Assembly: GCA_025361565.1 (NCBI GenBank)
Contig: JANYKN010000126.1
Location: 62,001-126,000 of the forward strand
DNA: 64,000 bases
Source: Bacteroidota bacterium
Lineage (GTDB): Bacteria > Bacteroidota > Bacteroidia > Bacteroidales > NBLH01
Direction: 5' to 3'
Below the pieces are notes generated by a model, which saw only the letters and a list, made by a program, of their open reading frames with translations, had not been told where the DNA came from and ran no database searches. The position numbers and the translations under genes were made by a program. Below are positions 9,166-17,883 of the stretch, piece by piece (the stretch's first letter is position 1; every line of letters starts with the position of its first letter).

Positions 9166-9420
9166 ATGAATTACATAACAATTATAGGTTTTGTAGCGGC
9201 AATATTTACTACGTCGGCATTTTTGCCCCAGGCTATTAAAATAATCAGAACTAAAAAGACATCCGATATATCGTTATTGATGTATTCCGTAATGGCAATC
9301 GGCTCATTTTTATGGTTTCTTTATGGTGTGTTTTTAAAAGCACCGCCCATTATTGTAGCAAATTCGATTGGTTTAATACTTGTTTGCACTATTCTTGTTC
9401 TTAAAATTAAGTACAAGTGA
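9166..9420 (+). CDS. SemiSWEET-type sugar transporter (PQ-loop, MtN3 family)
   Basis: The product is an 84-residue membrane protein with three predicted helices. It carries the family's PQ motif early (SAFLPQAIKIIRTKKTSDIS) and the WFLYG segment in helix 2. SemiSWEETs work as dimers to move sugars down their gradient across the inner membrane; the actual substrate is unknown here. An in-frame ATG at 9139 would add nine residues. I prefer 9166 because the family begins MNYxxIIGF. A TACATTTG at 9114-9121 fits the -7 consensus, which would put the transcript start near 9128. No partner gene adjoins it. Confidence 0.88.
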   Translation: MNYITIIGFVAAIFTTSAFLPQAIKIIRTKKTSDISLLMYSVMAIGSFLWFLYGVFLKAPPIIVANSIGLILVCTILVLKIKYK

Positions 9421-9496
9421 TATTTCAATATTGCACAAGTACAAAATTAGACACTTCAAATTATTGAAAACTCAATTCGATTATATTCTTTAACCG

Positions 9497-9522
9497 CTTC
9501 GAGGGTCTGTGACCGCTCGAAG
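9497..9522. repeat. CTTCGAG/CTCGAAG inverted-repeat element, copy 1
   Basis: The arms CTTCGAG (9497-9503) and CTCGAAG (9516-9522) are separated by a 12-nt loop and flanked by CCGC. The element lies between two converging 3' ends. Three more copies lie at 26155, 28283 and 34158, always behind a gene's stop codon. Confidence 0.7.
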
Positions 9523-9539
9523 GGGGTGAGATGGAATAT

Positions 9540-11093
9540 CTAAAGCGAAAACCAATAATTCAATTTGATTAGAAATACATTATGCGGTTGAACATCAAAC
9601 AGATTTTTCATATCGTTTCCATAATCAAACATACCATTTGAATCGGTACTTGTGCGACCTTGCGACCATACAAAATAAACTGTGGAACCGGGACGATATT
9701 CCCAACGAACAACCAGGTTTGAGCGAAACTGACGGAAATTAAAATCAGCATTGCTTATACTGTAATCAATTGTTCCATCGTTGTTTTCGTCAATTTCGTA
9801 TAATCCGTCGGGTTCATTAAAGCTGATTTCAGTTCCGATAAAAGTATGATATCTATCGTTGTATTTATCGGCATGAGTGTCGGTAATTCGCTTATAATCT
9901 GTATACTTTCCCGATGATATAAAAGGTTGACCGTAATATTGAATGGTCAAATCCGGAGTGATTGTATAATTTATCCTAATTGTAAAGGCAAGCGTTTTCT
10001 GATCGATTTGAGCAAAAATATACCGAGATTCTCCATTAAAGCTATCGGTTTGCACATATTGCAAAGTACTTTTATCTGTTCCAAAATCTGGTTCTATCGA
10101 AATAGAAAGTGCATTCATTGGCCGAATGTTGATTCCAGCCCAATATTCATGTGAATCAGAACTGTTCGCATCACTAAACCCATAATAAGCACCAATATTA
10201 CATGAAACTTTTTTAGAATAATCTGTACCAATGTTTATGTTGGTATTAATCCGTCCGGGCTTAATAAAAGAAGGCCCACCCCTAAGAAAATTGGTTGATA
10301 AGCTTTGATTTTGTCTGCCCAAATTACCGTTAAGTCGCCATTTGTTTTTGAATTGAGCGTTAAAGTTTGTATTGTAGTTGTTTGAAAGCAGTTTCCCTTC
10401 AAAATTCCAGGTCAACCAATAGTTCAAATTAAGGTAAAAGTTTCTAAAAATGCTAAAAGGTTCTCGGATATAATAGCCCATCCAAGTTCCGTGGTGTATA
10501 AAATCTGACGTTTGCATAAAACCAATATCATTAAATTCCAATCCTGGAGATCTTAAAGTAACGCTGGTTTCGAACTGTAGTTTTTTCTGCCCCATTCTGC
10601 CTAATTTTGCGGAAGCACCATATCCTGATAACGATGTTAAAGATGAATCGACTGAAACATGCATAGCATCAGGTCTTTGAAAATAACGTGCAGAAGAAGT
10701 CTGGACATTAATTAGAGCTTGTTGATCACCATTGACGTTACTAAATGTCCCTACACCAGCAACATACCAAGTTCTTTCTTTCCAACTGTGCTTAAAATCA
10801 ATTCCACCCGAATAAGCAGATGTATTTAAGTAATTCATCAAAGGGTTTGTAATATCTCTATTTACGGCTGTAAACATTCCGCCCAGTGTGGTTTCGCCTT
10901 TATTAAAATCTTTTTGCAGACGCCCAACAAAATAATTTGTCAAAGGTTCAACGCTTTCTTTGCTTCTTTGACCGAAGCTATCAATTTCGGCTTTTTCATT
11001 TGCAGTAAGGCTTTCAAGTATTCCAACAGATAAACCTTTTTTTGTTTTGCCAGAAAATTTAAACGCACCAAGTATGCTTGTTGCTTCGGGCAT
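9540..11093 (-). CDS. DUF5916 outer-membrane protein, C-terminal part (downstream of in-frame stop)
   Basis: These 517 codons encode the C-terminal barrel part of a DUF5916 protein. The start block PEATSILGAFKFSGKT and the later repeated Tyr/Asn/Phe-rich beta strands ending in YWFSL are typical. The part continues, without any frame change, from the upstream fragment 11103-12173: only a TAA at 11103-11105 and three codons separate them. An ATG at 11091-11093 is the nearest restart, but no ribosome-binding sequence stands out before it. Alone it lacks a signal peptide, so it would not reach the outer membrane. Most likely this is one gene inactivated by a nonsense mutation, or a sequencing error. 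Confidence 0.8.
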   Translation of the reverse strand: MPEATSILGAFKFSGKTKKGLSVGILESLTANEKAEIDSFGQRSKESVEPLTNYFVGRLQKDFNKGETTLGGMFTAVNRDITNPLMNYLNTSAYSGGIDFKHSWKERTWYVAGVGTFSNVNGDQQALINVQTSSARYFQRPDAMHVSVDSSLTSLSGYGASAKLGRMGQKKLQFETSVTLRSPGLEFNDIGFMQTSDFIHHGTWMGYYIREPFSIFRNFYLNLNYWLTWNFEGKLLSNNYNTNFNAQFKNKWRLNGNLGRQNQSLSTNFLRGGPSFIKPGRINTNINIGTDYSKKVSCNIGAYYGFSDANSSDSHEYWAGINIRPMNALSISIEPDFGTDKSTLQYVQTDSFNGESRYIFAQIDQKTLAFTIRINYTITPDLTIQYYGQPFISSGKYTDYKRITDTHADKYNDRYHTFIGTEISFNEPDGLYEIDENNDGTIDYSISNADFNFRQFRSNLVVRWEYRPGSTVYFVWSQGRTSTDSNGMFDYGNDMKNLFDVQPHNVFLIKLNYWFSL

Positions 11094-11102
11094 TTTAACA
11101 AA

Positions 11103-12173
11103 TTAATTATTCGAAGTTTCTGGATAATATTGCGGATATCGTCCAATCCTGCGGGAATAAAACAAGTTGTCCATACCAAAATCATTTATAACAATTGGAT
11201 CAGATGGTTGGAATTGATAAATGTTTTTTCCTTCAACAAAAAATGGGCGTTGTTCCGAAAAATAACTTTCAAAAGCACTGAGGTTTACTTCAGATGGATC
11301 TGCTTCAACTTGGCCAAAGTCCGGATTGATAGTGAAATCTAGGGTAAAATCATTGGTAATACCAATTTTGCCATCCAAACCAGCAGATAGTTTGCTCGAC
11401 TTTCCATCGGCAAATGGATTTCCATCTTCTTTTTTGAAAGTTTCGAGTTTTGCAACTACATAAGGCATAATTTCGATCTGGCGCTTGGGCTTGATGTTTT
11501 TAATTCCGTGCAATTCGCCAAACAAGTGAACCATACCTGGAGAGCCCTTTGGAATGAATTGCCAGTTGGAGCGTTCTTCATAGCGGAAAATATGCCTCAT
11601 AAACTGAATTCCCCAAACTTGTTCTTCCTTATGCCCAAACCTGAGCTGGGTAAGGGGGATTTTCATTTCGGCTGACCAACCAGTATCATCAATTGAAGTT
11701 TTCAGAAACCAAATAGGATTCCAGCTATCATCCCAATTATTTCCGTCCAAACTTATTGCTTCGTCACCTTTTACACCGGATGCCATGGCGGTGAAAGAAA
11801 ATGCAGTTTGTTTGTCGAAATAACTATCGATATTTATTTCCACCATATCACCGTCAAAATCATCCCTTCGTGTAAGCCTCTTACTTATTTTACTAGCTTC
11901 GGTATCGTGGGCCCTGATAAAAACATACAAATTATCATCATCATATAAAATTTTGAAAGATGTTTGTTGTGATGGTGGCACATTTTCTTTGGGACTGGTT
12001 TGGGTAAAATTGCCGGACCATTCAACCAGGTTCCAACACGAATCGTTCATTAATCCATCAATTTCAGGAGCTTCCTTTGTAAAATTTGTTTGATAAGTTC
12101 TTTGTTCGATTTGCTGCGAAAACCCAAATTGTACAAAAAATAACAAGGAAAGACAAATAAAAAACACTTTCAT
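11103..12173 (-). CDS. DUF5916 outer-membrane protein, N-terminal part (ends at in-frame stop)
   Basis: This is a 356-residue fragment with a signal peptide (MKVFFICLSLLFFVQFGFS). A CBM9-like domain (about 25-200) follows, with YDDDNLYVFIRAHD and VKGDEAISLDG, and then the start of the DUF5916 region ending FYSRRIGRYPQYYPE. Full family members continue directly into a large beta-barrel. Here a TAA interrupts the frame after SNN, and the rest is encoded in the same frame at 9540-11093. Complete, the protein would be about 876 residues. Its function is unknown; the CBM9-like part suggests carbohydrate binding at the cell surface. I chose the ATG at 12171-12173 because the signal peptide begins there. 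Confidence 0.85.
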   Translation of the reverse strand: MKVFFICLSLLFFVQFGFSQQIEQRTYQTNFTKEAPEIDGLMNDSCWNLVEWSGNFTQTSPKENVPPSQQTSFKILYDDDNLYVFIRAHDTEASKISKRLTRRDDFDGDMVEINIDSYFDKQTAFSFTAMASGVKGDEAISLDGNNWDDSWNPIWFLKTSIDDTGWSAEMKIPLTQLRFGHKEEQVWGIQFMRHIFRYEERSNWQFIPKGSPGMVHLFGELHGIKNIKPKRQIEIMPYVVAKLETFKKEDGNPFADGKSSKLSAGLDGKIGITNDFTLDFTINPDFGQVEADPSEVNLSAFESYFSEQRPFFVEGKNIYQFQPSDPIVINDFGMDNLFYSRRIGRYPQYYPETSNN

Positions 12174-12623
12174 AGTATAGGTTTTTAGTTTATTTATGTT
12201 TTGGTAAGAAGTATGCACTAAATACGGAATTTACAAAATAATGCTGCATGAGCAAAATTAAAATATTGAATTTTCATGGATTATAACTGCATTAATTAAT
12301 TGGGCTAACCAGAAAATCAGTATATCCATATTGATATTGAATAATTTGCCATTCGAATAAAACTATTTGGGAAAGAATATTGTCAGCATATTTTGATCGT
12401 GATACAAAGAATATCCAAATAACATCCAGATTCAAATGTAATAATCCATAGATGTTTTGCCCATATTATCTATTTTGAAATAGAGCCCATATCAAAATAA
12501 CAACGTTATCGCGAATTATATATATTTTAACTTTATGTCCATCCACCTCAATTCTAATGCTATAGTGGTAATTCTAAACTAAGAAATGGGATAATAAACG
12601 AAAGTGGCGACTACGTACTTAAA
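12174..12623. other. Intergenic region between divergent DUF5916 and outer-membrane genes
   Basis: This is 450 nt of AT-rich sequence separating divergent genes at the left border of the accessory island. No convincing promoter match, RNA or repeat was found by eye. Confidence 0.4.
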
Positions 12624-14243
12624 ATGAAAAAAACATTTACAATTATGGTTTTACTGTTATTTTGTTCTTTCAATAGCGTTGGACAAGATGCAAACGACAA
12701 ATACCAAGAATGTATGCAAAGGATATCCCAACAAGAAGAAAAAGAGTCTGATGACCTTTTAAACAATTGGTATGATGATAATCCAGATCCAAGTAAATAC
12801 GTAATGCTTGCATGCGACGACCATTGCCCCAAATATTATTGTCATCGACATCACAAACAATGTGCAGGTCAGTGTGATTGTGCAAGTCAATATGGAGCAG
12901 AACTTAACTCTATAAAATCAAAGTTTTCTGCATTAAGAAAAGCCTGCGAATCAGAACAAAAAGAATCATTACAGAAACAGGATGAAGAATTGCAAAAACA
13001 GAATGAATCTCAATTCAATTCTTTAACAGATGAAGCAGAAAAACTCGAAAACGAAGGAAAATATGATGAAGCAATAAGTAAATTGAACCAGGCCAGAGAT
13101 TTAAAACAAAATACCAATTCGTGGATCGATAGTAAAGTAAGTTCGCTGGAACAAAAAAGTAAGGATGCCAAAAAGGCAGGAGATGATAAAAATAAAGATA
13201 ATAATAAAAAAGATACCCTGTCAAATGCTAACAATCAAACGGACTGGCAGAGTATAAGTATGTTGGCATTGCATAATCAAGCAACAAAACAAAATTTTGA
13301 AAACCAGAAAAAACAGCAACAGGAAAATTCTGACGAAGCCAAAAAAGAAATAAGTACCATGGGACTTGGCTTTGCTTCTTTGATTTCGTCGGGTATTAGC
13401 AGTAATAATGAAAAAAGTTTTTATAGAGGCCATGGACTTCATTTGGGTATCAATCTTGGATTGAAAGGCACTTCGGTTCCGTTTGTTTGTACTTCCACAG
13501 TTAACAGTTGGAATGATGATGGGTATACGATGAGCAATCAAGTTACGGATAGTTCAATTGTTTCCAAAGCACCTTTTGGAATCGGTTTAACAGGAGGGAT
13601 AGATTTTGATCCGATACTAAGCGAATACATTGAAATTGGCGGCTTTTTATATGGTTCTGCAGGTTTATCGCCCATGTTTATTGAGGGAGGTGGAACTTCT
13701 TCAACTATTGCAGGTGCTGATATAACCACAAGCACTTCATTAGGTTTCTCAAGCCTGAATTACGGATTAAACTTTAGTATTGGTGCAAAACCTGTAAAGT
13801 TATTAATCGAATATTCAGAGAATAGAAGTCATTATGACTATTCCGACTATACAACCATGATAAATTATTTACCCAGCTATACTTCGCATTTGAATACCGA
13901 AATATTGGCAACAGTTAATTACGTTGAAATAAAAAAAGGCATCGGTTTAAGGTTTTTATCATATCAATCAAAATGGTCGTTAGATATATTGTATTATATG
14001 TACACTCCTGTTGATAAAGAAAAAGTTTGGGCTTTAAGCAATCCCGAACATCTTATAAAACTAAGGGTATGGAAACAAAGTATTTTTAAGTTCGATGCAA
14101 CATTTGGATTCAATATAAATTCGCTTAGCAACGAAATAAAATACAATGACCGAAAAGAAATGAATGGAGTTTATCTGAATTTTAGTTTAATCTATTGCAA
14201 GGATTTTTTTGGCAAGTCATTTTTTAAATCCAAGGAGTTATGA
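12624..14243 (+). CDS. Exported Cys/His-rich protein with probable outer-membrane barrel
   Basis: This 539-residue protein is of unrecognised family. A signal peptide (1-20, ending FNSVGQ) is followed by a helical part. Within that part residues 64-86 form a dense cluster of six Cys and three His (C64, C68, C73, H74, H76, H77, C80, C84, C86), which could bind metal or form disulfides. A Lys/Glu/Gln-rich coiled region with one TPR-like hairpin (about 128-175) comes next. From about residue 245 the chain has alternating polar/aromatic strands typical of an outer-membrane barrel. The stop overlaps the start of the FISUMP lipoprotein gene by 4 nt (ATGA), so the two are translationally coupled and probably work together at the cell surface. 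Confidence 0.75.
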   Translation: MKKTFTIMVLLLFCSFNSVGQDANDKYQECMQRISQQEEKESDDLLNNWYDDNPDPSKYVMLACDDHCPKYYCHRHHKQCAGQCDCASQYGAELNSIKSKFSALRKACESEQKESLQKQDEELQKQNESQFNSLTDEAEKLENEGKYDEAISKLNQARDLKQNTNSWIDSKVSSLEQKSKDAKKAGDDKNKDNNKKDTLSNANNQTDWQSISMLALHNQATKQNFENQKKQQQENSDEAKKEISTMGLGFASLISSGISSNNEKSFYRGHGLHLGINLGLKGTSVPFVCTSTVNSWNDDGYTMSNQVTDSSIVSKAPFGIGLTGGIDFDPILSEYIEIGGFLYGSAGLSPMFIEGGGTSSTIAGADITTSTSLGFSSLNYGLNFSIGAKPVKLLIEYSENRSHYDYSDYTTMINYLPSYTSHLNTEILATVNYVEIKKGIGLRFLSYQSKWSLDILYYMYTPVDKEKVWALSNPEHLIKLRVWKQSIFKFDATFGFNINSLSNEIKYNDRKEMNGVYLNFSLIYCKDFFGKSFFKSKEL

Positions 14244-14941
14244 AAATTACGTTAATCTATATTGTTTCCATTTTGTTTTTATTTTCCTCATGCAAAAAAT
14301 ATGAAATAGAAGGAAATCAGGATGGTTCGGATTCACTTTCGAATAATCCCAATACATTTACAGATATGCGGGACGGCAAAATATACAAAACAGTGACAAT
14401 AGGCACACAAACCTGGATGGCAGAAAATTTGCAAACAACTACTTACCAAAACGGTGATCAAATACCCAATGTAAACGATGCAACATGGCCAGATATCACA
14501 AACGGGGCATATTGTTGGTATAACAATGATATTACAAATAAAGACACTTATGGCCCATTATACAATTGGTTTGCCGTTGCCGACAGCCGAAAAATTGCCC
14601 CACAGGGCTGGCATGTGCCTACCGAGACCGAATGGACAACGTTAGCCACATTTTTGGGTGGAGAAAGCACATCGGGCGGCAAAATGAAAGAAGTGGGTAC
14701 CATGCATTGGTTCAACCCTAACACTGGTGCAGACAATAGCTGTGGTTTTACAGCCCTTCCGGGTGGCATTTGTACGGGCACATTTTCAGGTTTGGGCTAT
14801 GACGGCTACTGGTGGAGTAGTACAGAAATCAATAGTGGAACCGCCGATCTTTTGTATCTGGAATATAATAGCTCCATCATTTTATCACACATTAACACAC
14901 TTAAGGCTGTTGGTTTAAGTATCCGTTGTGTTAGGGATTAG
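14240..14941 (+). CDS. FISUMP-domain lipoprotein
   Basis: This is a 233-residue lipoprotein with the lipobox LFSSC at residues 14-18. It is followed by a Fibrobacter succinogenes major paralogous domain (TIGR02145), residues about 40-233. Signatures are DGKIYKTVTIGTQTWMAENL, YNWFAVAD, GWHVPTETEWTTL, a GGxxCTGTFSGLGYDGYWWSS block and the terminal SIRCVRD. The domain is related to sulfatase-modifying/C-type-lectin-like folds and is common in surface proteins of fibre-degrading and marine Bacteroidota. Its ligand is unknown. An AAGGAG sequence lies just before the start, and the gene overlaps the upstream one by 4 nt. A relic of the same gene type occurs at 17293-17337. Confidence 0.88.
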   Translation: MKITLIYIVSILFLFSSCKKYEIEGNQDGSDSLSNNPNTFTDMRDGKIYKTVTIGTQTWMAENLQTTTYQNGDQIPNVNDATWPDITNGAYCWYNNDITNKDTYGPLYNWFAVADSRKIAPQGWHVPTETEWTTLATFLGGESTSGGKMKEVGTMHWFNPNTGADNSCGFTALPGGICTGTFSGLGYDGYWWSSTEINSGTADLLYLEYNSSIILSHINTLKAVGLSIRCVRD

Positions 14942-15102
14942 ATGGGTCAGAATACACAGATTATTCTCAAACGTTTTGATTATTCTGTTTCATTAAGTAG
15001 GCTACAGAATGGTTTAAAAGACCAAACCTTAGTTGTAATCTGGAATTTGTGCAGGAGCTTTTAATTTTGGCTGAATACAATCAAAAACTAACAATTAAAA
15101 TT

Positions 15103-17058
15103 ATGAAAAATAAAATAAGATTTGCTGGATTGACCGCCATTTTAGTATTGTTGAGTGTAATTATGACATTTTTTACAAGGTGTAAAGTAGATAATTCAGA
15201 GAACAATCCTTTGCCACAACCGGTGCATATCCCAGGAAAACCCGGGGCGCTGAAAATAAATGTTTCATCTTTGATTTTGCATCCAGGTGATAATCCTCAA
15301 CTAATAGCTACACTTTATAACGCCGATGGGACTCTTTCTTCATCCACACAATCCTTGATTTGGCAATCTTCGAATAATACAATTGCTTCTGTTTCAAATG
15401 GTATCGTCACAGCTAATACTTTAGGATTTTGCGAAATTAATGTAACTGATGGAGTTCATGGCATTTTAAGGACAAATGTTTCAGTGGTAGCAAGCGGTAT
15501 CCCCATTTCAACAAAACCAACAACTATAAGTTGGCCTCTTAATGCAGATATGCTGATTTTGAAACAAAATACAATGGAAACTGTAAGTAGTTACACAATT
15601 TATAATGCTTCTGGACAAGTGGTTCAATCTCCTGCTTTAACTTTTATACCAGATTCAAAAAGCAACCTAAGCTTTACAGGAAACAATATTAATTCGGGGG
15701 ACATAACAGGCAGCTTTGAAGTAATGGTAAAATCTGGCAATGATACCTTGCTTAATACATTGAAAGTATTGGTATTAAATACAGTAGATACTTTAACAAC
15801 AATTTCTGCTATACCAAATTGCCCTTATTTTTTCCCATATTATAATGTTTCAGCGGAGCCATTGATTATTCAGGTAACTAAAGCTTGGATAGGTTCTTCA
15901 GGCTTTCAAATGAATTTATTTACAACTTCACCAACCGCAATTATAATAGATCAACCTTCTGTAGCCATTGTTAATAGCGCAGGTCTCATTACTTCTGTTG
16001 GACCGGGAAATTCAAAAGTTAAAGTAGAATATAATACGGCTTCAGTGGAGGGATATATTTTTGTTGATTATGATTTTACCGGCAGTTGGGGTGGAACTGC
16101 CGCTAATGGAGATAATTACAACTTTTGTTTTGACAGAGAAAACCCTGATGTTTTTTATCGATATAATATAGCCAGATATGAATATGGATTTTGGGAAGGA
16201 GGTTATATTGGTGGTTTATACGAAAATGGAAATGCCAAAATTGTTAAAAATGGAATCAAAGACCCTCTCAATAAAGTAGTCATTTATTCTTTTCCAGGAA
16301 TTGGCAAAGCAAATGAACCACTTGAAGATACAGAAGATTTATGGTTTTGTCAATTTTATACGAATGGGCTTACAGGAGGAACTTTCCTTTGGCAAAATGA
16401 TTTAGATAAGATGAAATTTGTTGACGGCAACAATACAGTTGTTTTAACCCGAGGTGAAGGTGATTGTAAAGGAGGAGGGATATTAATAAGTAAAATGACT
16501 GATAAGTTATTAGATAACCCAACTTTTGTCACAACTTTTCAATATGACGATAACGGAAGAGTAACGGCGTATAAGGACAGCGTAATCAATGAACCAGGTT
16601 CTGATGTAACTACCTTTGAATATCCGAATTCAACAACAGTTATTGAAAAAGGTGGATCGGATGTAAATACTTACACATTAAATGAAAAAGGACAAGCAAT
16701 ACAAGTTGTAATGACAGGATCTGTTACCGACATATACTATTATACTTATGATATCAATGGTTTTAACGAAGACGGGGATATATTGGTTGTAGAAAATGGA
16801 AATGTTGTAAAAAGTGGCAATACTAGCTATGAATTTGATTTGACTAAAATAAATACCATTGGGAGTAAGAACATGGGATTTGGATTTTTTGGAAATGATA
16901 ATAAAAATCTTATAACAACAAAAAATTTCGATACTAGTATATTTGTAATTACTTATGAATTTGATTCGAAAGGCAGGGTATCTAAGGAAACTTATAGTGA
17001 ACAAATAGATGGCGAAGCTAATGAAGTAGAAGTCTTTACTTATAGCTATACCGATTAA
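15103..17058 (+). CDS. Large lipoprotein with BIG2-like domain and C-terminal YD-type repeat domain
   Basis: This is a 651-residue lipoprotein. After an N-terminal hydrophobic segment and the likely lipobox FFTRC (about residues 23-27) comes a bacterial Ig-like (BIG2-type) domain at about 35-120. A mixed beta region with another Ig-like segment lies around 250-325. A C-terminal domain (about 475-651) is made of tyrosine-rich strands such as EYPNSTTVIEKGG and YTYDINGF, ending FTYSYTD. That C-terminal domain resembles DUF4595-type YD repeats and is shared, with near-identical motifs, with the lipoproteins at 26531 and 27499. I start at 15103 because MKNKIRFAG begins the signal; the ORF could open upstream. 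Function is unknown, probably surface-exposed. Confidence 0.8.
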   Translation: MKNKIRFAGLTAILVLLSVIMTFFTRCKVDNSENNPLPQPVHIPGKPGALKINVSSLILHPGDNPQLIATLYNADGTLSSSTQSLIWQSSNNTIASVSNGIVTANTLGFCEINVTDGVHGILRTNVSVVASGIPISTKPTTISWPLNADMLILKQNTMETVSSYTIYNASGQVVQSPALTFIPDSKSNLSFTGNNINSGDITGSFEVMVKSGNDTLLNTLKVLVLNTVDTLTTISAIPNCPYFFPYYNVSAEPLIIQVTKAWIGSSGFQMNLFTTSPTAIIIDQPSVAIVNSAGLITSVGPGNSKVKVEYNTASVEGYIFVDYDFTGSWGGTAANGDNYNFCFDRENPDVFYRYNIARYEYGFWEGGYIGGLYENGNAKIVKNGIKDPLNKVVIYSFPGIGKANEPLEDTEDLWFCQFYTNGLTGGTFLWQNDLDKMKFVDGNNTVVLTRGEGDCKGGGILISKMTDKLLDNPTFVTTFQYDDNGRVTAYKDSVINEPGSDVTTFEYPNSTTVIEKGGSDVNTYTLNEKGQAIQVVMTGSVTDIYYYTYDINGFNEDGDILVVENGNVVKSGNTSYEFDLTKINTIGSKNMGFGFFGNDNKNLITTKNFDTSIFVITYEFDSKGRVSKETYSEQIDGEANEVEVFTYSYTD

Positions 17059-17292
17059 TTGAATTTGTAAAAGTTGATGTACTTTTCGATTTTAGCATTG
17101 ATGTGCTTATTAATATCAATTGATTGGTTGACTAATAGAATCAATAATGTACCAAGGATAATAAATTGAAGATAAAAGATGAAAGGATTAATAATACTTC
17201 AGATGGCGTAGTTAAATAATGGCGGCATGTTTGCAAAAAAAAAGTTTGTTTGTACGTTCTCGATCCTGCTATTATCTTTATAAAAATGATAA

Positions 17293-17337
17293 CATTTTAT
17301 GAGTATCTCTATGAGGCTCCGTTGTGTTAGGGATTAG
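17293..17337 (+). pseudogene. Relic of a FISUMP gene 3' end
   Basis: In the frame closed by TAG at 17335-17337 the sequence reads SISMRLRCVRD, matching the LSIRCVRD terminus of the FISUMP lipoprotein encoded at 14240-14941. At DNA level 21 nt around the stop are identical to 14921-14942. Upstream of the relic the frame closes at a TAA (17290-17292), so only the tail survives. Confidence 0.65.
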
Positions 17338-17380
17338 AAATTCAGATAATACGGAGACTGTTTTTTTACATTTAATTTTT

Positions 17381-17728
17381 CGTTGGGCAAGCTTCCCCGG
17401 AAACTGATTCATCCAATTCTTCGTTGGGCAAGCTTTCCCGGAAACTGATTCATCCAATTCTTCGTTGGGCAAGCTTCCCCGGAAATCGGTTCATCCAAAT
17501 TCTTCGTTGGGCAAGCTCCCCCGGAAATCGGTTCATCCAATTCTACTTTGGGCAAGCTGTCCCGAAAACAGATTTAACAAATCCTGCCTAGGGCAAGCTC
17601 TCCCAGAAACCATTTCATCCAATTTTTCTTTGGGCAAGCTCGCCAATAAACCGATTCATCCAATTCTTCTTTGGGCAAACTCGCCTTGAAAGTGATTCAT
17701 GCGATTCTTCGTTGGGCAAGCCCGCCAG
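17381..17728. repeat. Tandem array of nine 41-bp units (minisatellite)
   Basis: The unit begins TTGGGCAAGCT and continues CCCCGGAAAC and GATTCATCCAATTCTTC. Unit starts are at 17383, 17424, 17465, 17507, 17548, 17589, 17630, 17671 and 17712, so the period is 41 bp with a single 42. The first units are nearly identical and later units diverge. There are no unique spacers between copies. Confidence 0.9.
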
Positions 17729-17883
17729 AAAAAAAAGTTTGGCTGGGTTATTTTATATTTTTAATTCTTAACGGTTAAAATAAAGACATTAACATACAAT
17801 AAATTAAATAATAGTAAGTTTTAAAATTATCCTTGCAGCTTTGTATGGATAGTGTTACAATATTTACTTAAATAATAACTATT

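Larger units (their letters stand above)
17059..17883. other. Intergenic region with a gene relic and a minisatellite
   Basis: These 825 nt hold no intact gene. They contain the 3' remnant of a FISUMP gene (17293-17337), followed by a 41-bp tandem repeat array (17381-17728). The open frames seen inside the array exist only because of the repeat; the 41-bp period is not a multiple of three. Confidence 0.75.

Noticed and set aside
17465-17689. Protein-coding gene with repeated GKLPRKSVHP-like units
   Set aside because: The frame exists only because the repeat lacks stops in one phase. The 41-bp period shifts frame at each unit, and there is no start context or family match.
17381-17728. CRISPR array
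   Set aside because: The 41-bp units follow one another directly with no unique spacers, later units decay, and there are no cas genes in the window.
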